NCBI GenBank assembly: GCA_902506225.1
Contig: LR733345.1
Span: forward strand, 1,054,001-1,118,000
DNA from: Faucicola sp902506225
GTDB lineage: Bacteria; Pseudomonadota; Gammaproteobacteria; Pseudomonadales; Moraxellaceae
Direction: 5' to 3'
DNA length: 64,000 nucleotides
A program made the translations under genes and the position numbers. The notes beneath the pieces are model-generated. The model made no database searches, was not told the origin of the DNA, and was given only the letters and a program-made list of their open reading frames with translations. Below are positions 59,778 through 64,000 of the stretch, in pieces. Each line of letters opens with the position of its first letter. The first letter of the stretch is position 1.

Positions 59778-60323
59778 TTAAAGTTTGGTGGTTTGCTCGC
59801 ATGCCACTTTATAGACAGTATTGCTGCCTTTGTAGATATAACCCAGATACGGGCTGTCAAATTGCGGGTTTAGGCTTGCAAAACTATCGGTGATTTTGGC
59901 GAGCACGAACACGCGGTCGGGACGGGCGATGACTTTTTCTAAGTATTGATGTTCATCGGCTTTGATGTCAAAGTATTTTTGTATATCTGGGCTGTCAGTT
60001 GCGATGACTTGCATGGCTTCAGGCTTGTCCCAGTTTTTGCTGGGGTCATTAAACTCGCGCATTTGCATGGCATAGTTGTCACCATTTTTGATGATTTTGA
60101 TTTGCGCAGGTTCTGTATGGCTGACTGTGTAACAACCCACAAACACATCATCACTAGCGGCAGGTTGTGATAGTGCTGGCGACTGTTTTGCGCCATCGCT
60201 GCTAGTCGTTGCAGGGGATTGGGGCTTGTTACAAGCCGCCAAATTTAGGCTTAGCGCACAGACCATAGCCATACCCACCTTGGTCAACACAGCTGACACG
60301 AGCGCACGAGATTTTTTTTGCAT
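59778..60323 (-). CDS. putative lipoprotein, 181 aa
   Basis: A signal peptide of about 30 residues ends in the lipobox LAAC, so the protein should be lipid-anchored. A Ser/Thr/Pro linker (about 33-55) leads to a compact domain with VGCYTVSHTEPAQIKI and two further cysteines (one at the end, KVACEQ), which may form a disulfide. Function unknown. AAAGGA precedes the ATG at 6 bases. Divergent from the RNase HI-DnaQ gene. Confidence 0.7.
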   Translation of the reverse strand: MQKKSRALVSAVLTKVGMAMVCALSLNLAACNKPQSPATTSSDGAKQSPALSQPAASDDVFVGCYTVSHTEPAQIKIIKNGDNYAMQMREFNDPSKNWDKPEAMQVIATDSPDIQKYFDIKADEHQYLEKVIARPDRVFVLAKITDSFASLNPQFDSPYLGYIYKGSNTVYKVACEQTTKL

Positions 60324-60458
60324 AGACGTCCTTTAAACCTGCAGATAGCAACTATAGGCGGTTATTATAGACGTTTTGGCATGGCTTTTTATGCTTTTTT
60401 TTCTTATACTGAGGGCTGTTTTTTTGATTGTTTTGCTGTTTTATATGGGTTGTTATCT

Positions 60459-62171
60459 ATGTCAAATCATGCCTTAACGCCCCTTGTGGGTCGAACCCTT
60501 GCTTACACTGATGGCGCCTGCCGTGGCAATCCTGGTAAAGGCGGCTTTGGTGCTGTGGTGATTTTACCTACGGGTGAGCAAATTGATATTTGCGGGGGTG
60601 AGGCGCATACCACCAACAACCGCATGGAGCTGATGGGGGCGATTGCGGCACTGGAAAACAGCCCAAAAACGTTACCGATTCAAATCTGGTCAGACTCTAG
60701 CTATGTCATCAAAGGCATCAGCGAATGGCTGGCAGGGTGGAAAAAGAAACATTGGAAAAATGTCAAAAATGTGGAATTATGGCAGCGACTTGATAAGCTG
60801 TGCGAGCAGCGACAAATTGACTGGCAATGGGTCAAAGGACATGCCGGTCATGATGGCAATGAGTATGCCGATAAGCTTGCAAACCAAGGCATTGACCAAC
60901 TGCCCAAAACCTTTAACAAAGTGATTAAAAATCCACCCAATCCTATCACTGATTTAGATGTTAAATCGGATTTTAGTGATAAAAACCCTGATTTTGATGA
61001 TAAAAAAAAAGACCCGCCCATGAACCCAATGTCAACCGATAACAACCCAGTCCTCAATCACTCAGAGTCAACCCGTGATTTTAGCGATACGTCTTTTGAT
61101 GACGCGCAAGACCTAGAGTTTGCCGACAGTGAGATAATGGGGGATATCTTTTTGCAGGCACTTGACGGTGAGCCAGCCCCAAGCACTACTCACACAAACA
61201 CTATTCAAATAAGCAAGGCTCAAACCAGCCATACTCAAGCTAGCCATACTCAAACCAGCATCGATGTATCAACTCAGTCATCGTTAGGGGGAAAGCCGAC
61301 CCAATCGCCAACAAGTGCTAACCCACATTTTGCGGTGTTCACCAACCCACAAGGGCAATTTGTCGCGCAAGATGACAGCTTGATTGCTCAGCGTCCCGTG
61401 TTTAACGGTATTACCAGTCAGCCCAATCCGACCTTTATACCTTTATTACCCATCGCCAAACACAAAGGGACTGCCAATCGGCAGCTGATTCTCGATACTG
61501 AGACCACAGGGTTTGAAGCGCAAAATGGTGACCGTATCATTGAGGTCGGTATCGTTGAGATGATTAATCGACGTTTTACCGGTGAAAAACTGCATGTCTA
61601 TATCAACCCCAAAATTGAGATGGGTGAGGAAGTCATTCGCGTTCATGGCATTCACAATGTGTTTTTAAATGATATGCCCGTGTTTGAGCAAGTCGGTGAA
61701 GCGATTTATGACTTTCTGCAAGGCGCAGAACTCATCGCGCATAACGCGGGGTTTGACATGAGCTTTTTGCAAGCTGAGTTTGCGCGACTTGGCTTGCCCG
61801 ATATTAACCAAGCCGTCACCGTGACAGACAGCCTTGCCATCGCCAAACGCATGTTCGCAGGGCAGCGTAATACCTTGGATGCGCTGGTTAAACGTCTCAA
61901 TGTCGGTAAACAAGACCGTACCTTCCACGGCGCGTTACTCGATGCCGAGATTTTAGCGGAAGTGTATTTGGCGATGACAGGTGGACAGGTTGCGTTAGCC
62001 ATCGATGATGATGTCGGCGGCGGTGTAGGCGGTGCGACTGAACATCAGCGTTTTAGCACGACTATCAAGCGCTTTTTGGCAAGTAGTGATGCTGAGCAGG
62101 CGCATCTTGAATGGCTTAACGCCTTAAAAGATAACAACCCGCAGCTGGCTGAAAACTGGGCGAGTGTTTAA
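60459..62171 (+). CDS. rnhA-dnaQ: RNase HI fused to DNA polymerase III epsilon (proofreading exonuclease)
   Basis: 570 residues from ATG 60459. An RNase HI domain (about 12-145) has the full catalytic set: YTDGACRGNPG, NNRMELMGA, WSDSSYV and VKGHAGHDGNEYAD. A low-complexity linker of about 190 residues follows (Asp/Thr/Ser/Gln-rich, with 15-bp repeats at 61218-61260). The epsilon exonuclease domain begins near 340: LDTETTGFEAQNGD with D346, HNAGFDMSFLQ, and FHGALLDAEILAEVY. A C-terminal tail for alpha binding ends the protein. The frame is open throughout, with no stop between the domains. In E. coli these are two divergent genes. A longer start at 60318 is rejected. Confidence 0.9.
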   Translation: MSNHALTPLVGRTLAYTDGACRGNPGKGGFGAVVILPTGEQIDICGGEAHTTNNRMELMGAIAALENSPKTLPIQIWSDSSYVIKGISEWLAGWKKKHWKNVKNVELWQRLDKLCEQRQIDWQWVKGHAGHDGNEYADKLANQGIDQLPKTFNKVIKNPPNPITDLDVKSDFSDKNPDFDDKKKDPPMNPMSTDNNPVLNHSESTRDFSDTSFDDAQDLEFADSEIMGDIFLQALDGEPAPSTTHTNTIQISKAQTSHTQASHTQTSIDVSTQSSLGGKPTQSPTSANPHFAVFTNPQGQFVAQDDSLIAQRPVFNGITSQPNPTFIPLLPIAKHKGTANRQLILDTETTGFEAQNGDRIIEVGIVEMINRRFTGEKLHVYINPKIEMGEEVIRVHGIHNVFLNDMPVFEQVGEAIYDFLQGAELIAHNAGFDMSFLQAEFARLGLPDINQAVTVTDSLAIAKRMFAGQRNTLDALVKRLNVGKQDRTFHGALLDAEILAEVYLAMTGGQVALAIDDDVGGGVGGATEHQRFSTTIKRFLASSDAEQAHLEWLNALKDNNPQLAENWASV

Positions 62172-62363
62172 CAATAAAAATGCCTCATTAAATTTTGTAA
62201 AAGCATTTCTTTGATGGGCAAAATTTCATGATAAAGTGTGATTATTGTGCTGGTATTAACACTTTGACATAGACACTGGCATAGGCACGTCTTACAATAA
62301 TCAGCAATAAGCGTAGCTGTCATTTTACCTTTATCACCTTAAAATCATTTTGGATAAAAAAAC

Positions 62364-64000
62364 ATGAGTCTGCCAAGTCCTAACTCACAAAAACTAACGG
62401 CCACCAATTTTGATTTGCCTTCATTGCATTTATTAAGACCTGAGATTGCCGTGACGCTACATGATGCCGAAATGCATTTAAGTGAGTTTAATGACGACAG
62501 TAGTCAAGCGCCTTTGCTACTTGATTCCGTGGATACCTTGGCGCAACTGGCAAAAGTATTGCGGTTGATTCAATTAGAGGAAGGCTATGAACTTGCCAAT
62601 AGTCTATCGGCAGGACTGCAAAAACTCTATGAGGAGCGCGACCAACCCAATAATGACATGATGATGGATGTGTCAGAAGGTATCATGACGTTGGCGCGTT
62701 ATATCGAGTTTGTATTACTAAAAGAGACCATTGAACCTTCGTTGTTGTTGCCGATTATCAATCAACTTCACAGCGATTTGAATCAGCCAGCGCTGCAGCT
62801 ATCAGACCTAACTGCCAATAAAAACAGCAGTATCGTCATTGCCAATCCAGAACAAAATTACCAACCATTAAAATCACTCGGCATTGACCCAAAAAAACTG
62901 GTGGAAGCTTATCGCGCAGGTCTAAGCGTAGCACTCAACGCACAGAGCAATCAATTATCGCCTAAAGAGCTAGAAAAACTCAAAGCCATGCAAGCTGCGT
63001 GTGAAATGGTTTCAAAACGTACCGATAGTTTGTTTTGGCATGCCGCTGATGCCGCTGTATCAGATTTGGCGGGGGCTTTACCGCTTAGCAACCTGCAAAA
63101 GCGGGCGCTCATTTTTGTTGAACAACAATTTAATGACTATCTACCTGTCAATGATTCTCGCTTTGCTGATTTGGTGCAATTTGCCAGTTCAAGAGATAGC
63201 CAGCTTGCCTTGCAAGTTCAGCACAAATTCTCGGCCAATACTTTAGACGAAACCCAGCTAAAAACCATGCGCCGCTTCTTATTTGGACCTGACCGTGAAG
63301 TGACCAGTACGCTTAACCAGCTCATCCAGCAAGAAATTGATTTGATTAAATCTGCCAGTGACAGTTATGCTCGCCAAGTTAATCTCAATTCAAGTCCAGA
63401 TGAGATTGATAGCATGGCGCAGCATCTGCATGATTTAAGTAGCGTGTTTAAAACCTTAAATTTAAATGAGGTGAGTGCAGCGCTGACTCAACAAATTGGC
63501 AAAGTAAAAACTTGGACGCAGCCAACGCCTGATGATTTTGATGAATTGCTTGGCACTTTAATGATGGCAGAAAATGCGGCGATTAACCTGGCAAAATCAC
63601 ATACCCCAGGTGCGGTAACATTGCCCGTGTACAACCAAACGATTTCGCTACATCAAATCGAAACAGCGCACAACACGCTCGTCCAAGAAAGCCGTACCGC
63701 GATTGCCACCATTGAAACTGCGCTCAATGATTATCTAAATGACACCGACAAAGATATTTTACATATCACGCCTGTGCCTGATATCATGCGCGCTATCTCG
63801 GGCGCTTGCTTATTTTTAAACTTACCTCGACAAAGCCAACTGCTCAAACGCGCTGCCACAGTGCTACAAAACTTAATTGAGCAACAGGGTCGTGAGTTGT
63901 CAGAGCATGCGCTTGCTAAAATTGCTGATATTGTGATGTCAGCAGATTATTATTTAGAAAGTCTTGAAACGAACAAACCCGCAGGCAACCATGCAATGTA
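62364..64000 (+). CDS. chpA: ChpA/PilL-like type IV pilus chemotaxis kinase, N-terminal part (cut by window end)
   Basis: The frame stays open from ATG 62364 to the window end, at least 545 codons, and is incomplete at the 3' side. The product is an all-helical protein resembling the N-terminal region of ChpA, the large hybrid kinase of Pil-Chp signalling: LRPEIAVTLHDAEMHLSEF and LAQLAKVLRLIQLEEGYELA near the start, ALNDYLND and LPRQSQLLKRAATVLQ with SADYYLESLE near the end. FimL shares this region, lacks the kinase part, and is the main alternative. No phosphotransfer histidine box is reached within the window. Confidence 0.72.
   Translation, partial: MSLPSPNSQKLTATNFDLPSLHLLRPEIAVTLHDAEMHLSEFNDDSSQAPLLLDSVDTLAQLAKVLRLIQLEEGYELANSLSAGLQKLYEERDQPNNDMMMDVSEGIMTLARYIEFVLLKETIEPSLLLPIINQLHSDLNQPALQLSDLTANKNSSIVIANPEQNYQPLKSLGIDPKKLVEAYRAGLSVALNAQSNQLSPKELEKLKAMQAACEMVSKRTDSLFWHAADAAVSDLAGALPLSNLQKRALIFVEQQFNDYLPVNDSRFADLVQFASSRDSQLALQVQHKFSANTLDETQLKTMRRFLFGPDREVTSTLNQLIQQEIDLIKSASDSYARQVNLNSSPDEIDSMAQHLHDLSSVFKTLNLNEVSAALTQQIGKVKTWTQPTPDDFDELLGTLMMAENAAINLAKSHTPGAVTLPVYNQTISLHQIETAHNTLVQESRTAIATIETALNDYLNDTDKDILHITPVPDIMRAISGACLFLNLPRQSQLLKRAATVLQNLIEQQGRELSEHALAKIADIVMSADYYLESLETNKPAGNHAM

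Noticed and set aside
60318..60458. 47-residue N-terminal extension of the RNase HI-DnaQ protein
   Set aside because: The extension overlaps the divergent lipoprotein start and is aromatic-rich without similarity to RNase HI. The family N-terminus fits ATG 60459.
60490..60510. GGGTCGAACCC resembling a tRNA T-arm
   Set aside because: It lies inside the RNase HI coding sequence and no acceptor or anticodon stem can be built around it.
63001..63246. 81-aa plus-strand frame near the window end
   Set aside because: Out-of-frame shadow inside the long chpA-like frame that is open from 62364 to the end.

Overview
The window looks like core chromosome of a member of the Moraxellaceae, with gene content and protein features closest to Moraxella/Faucicola (M. 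osloensis-like) or Psychrobacter. This is an inference from: an Hfq with a long Gly-rich tail, a SpoT whose synthetase half has decayed, the order rplM-rpsI-petABC-sspAB, the ChpA-type pilus chemotaxis gene, and a moderate-to-low GC content. No rRNA, tRNA, CRISPR array, insertion sequence or prophage was found. Almost every stretch is explained by housekeeping genes.

Layout. 0-11 kb, all minus strand: a macro-domain gene broken by a 4-bp duplication, a KefB/C-type antiporter with an unknown partner, a CDF zinc exporter, priA, spoT-ridA, then a 61-bp tandem duplication carrying two hairpin terminators, rpoZ, sspB and sspA. 11-17 kb, minus: cytochrome bc1 (petABC), rplM-rpsI with a clear promoter and two tandem terminators, and ychF. 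17-25 kb: rsmA-apaH (plus), a YbgC-type thioesterase, an MltF-like transglycosylase, an intergenic region holding an orphan structured RNA candidate, a Nif3 protein and a Gcr-type membrane protein (all minus). 25-33 kb, plus: holB-pilZ, cmk-rpsA-ihfB-lapA-pyrF, a metallophosphoesterase and a histidine phosphatase. 33-37 kb, minus: a fatty-acid desaturase with a coiled-coil tail, and a PilS-like kinase next to a GacA-like regulator. 37-48 kb, plus: queD, tsaE-mutL-miaA-hfq, the Kdo/LPS export set kdsD-kdsC-lptC-lptA-lptB, a PACE efflux protein and radA. 48-54 kb: a TrpXYZ-type ABC transporter, a CigR/RcnB-like periplasmic protein, a second paralogous binding protein and a 53-aa small protein. 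54-64 kb: metG and apbC (divergent), an LD-carboxypeptidase, two small envelope proteins, a fused RNase HI-DnaQ gene, and the 5' part of a chpA-like gene running off the end.

How the genes work together. Envelope functions recur: Kdo synthesis and LPS transport, LapA, murein turnover (MltF, LdcA), desaturase, and type IV pilus control (PilZ, ChpA). Replication and repair form a second group (priA, holB, mutL, radA, dnaQ), and stringent/starvation control a third (spoT, rpoZ, sspAB, hfq, GacA-like). The most unusual points are the RNase HI-DnaQ fusion, a MutL with a much reduced C-terminal domain, the PilS-like/GacA-like pairing, the orphan terminator-ended RNA near 21.3 kb, and many short perfect tandem duplications across the window.
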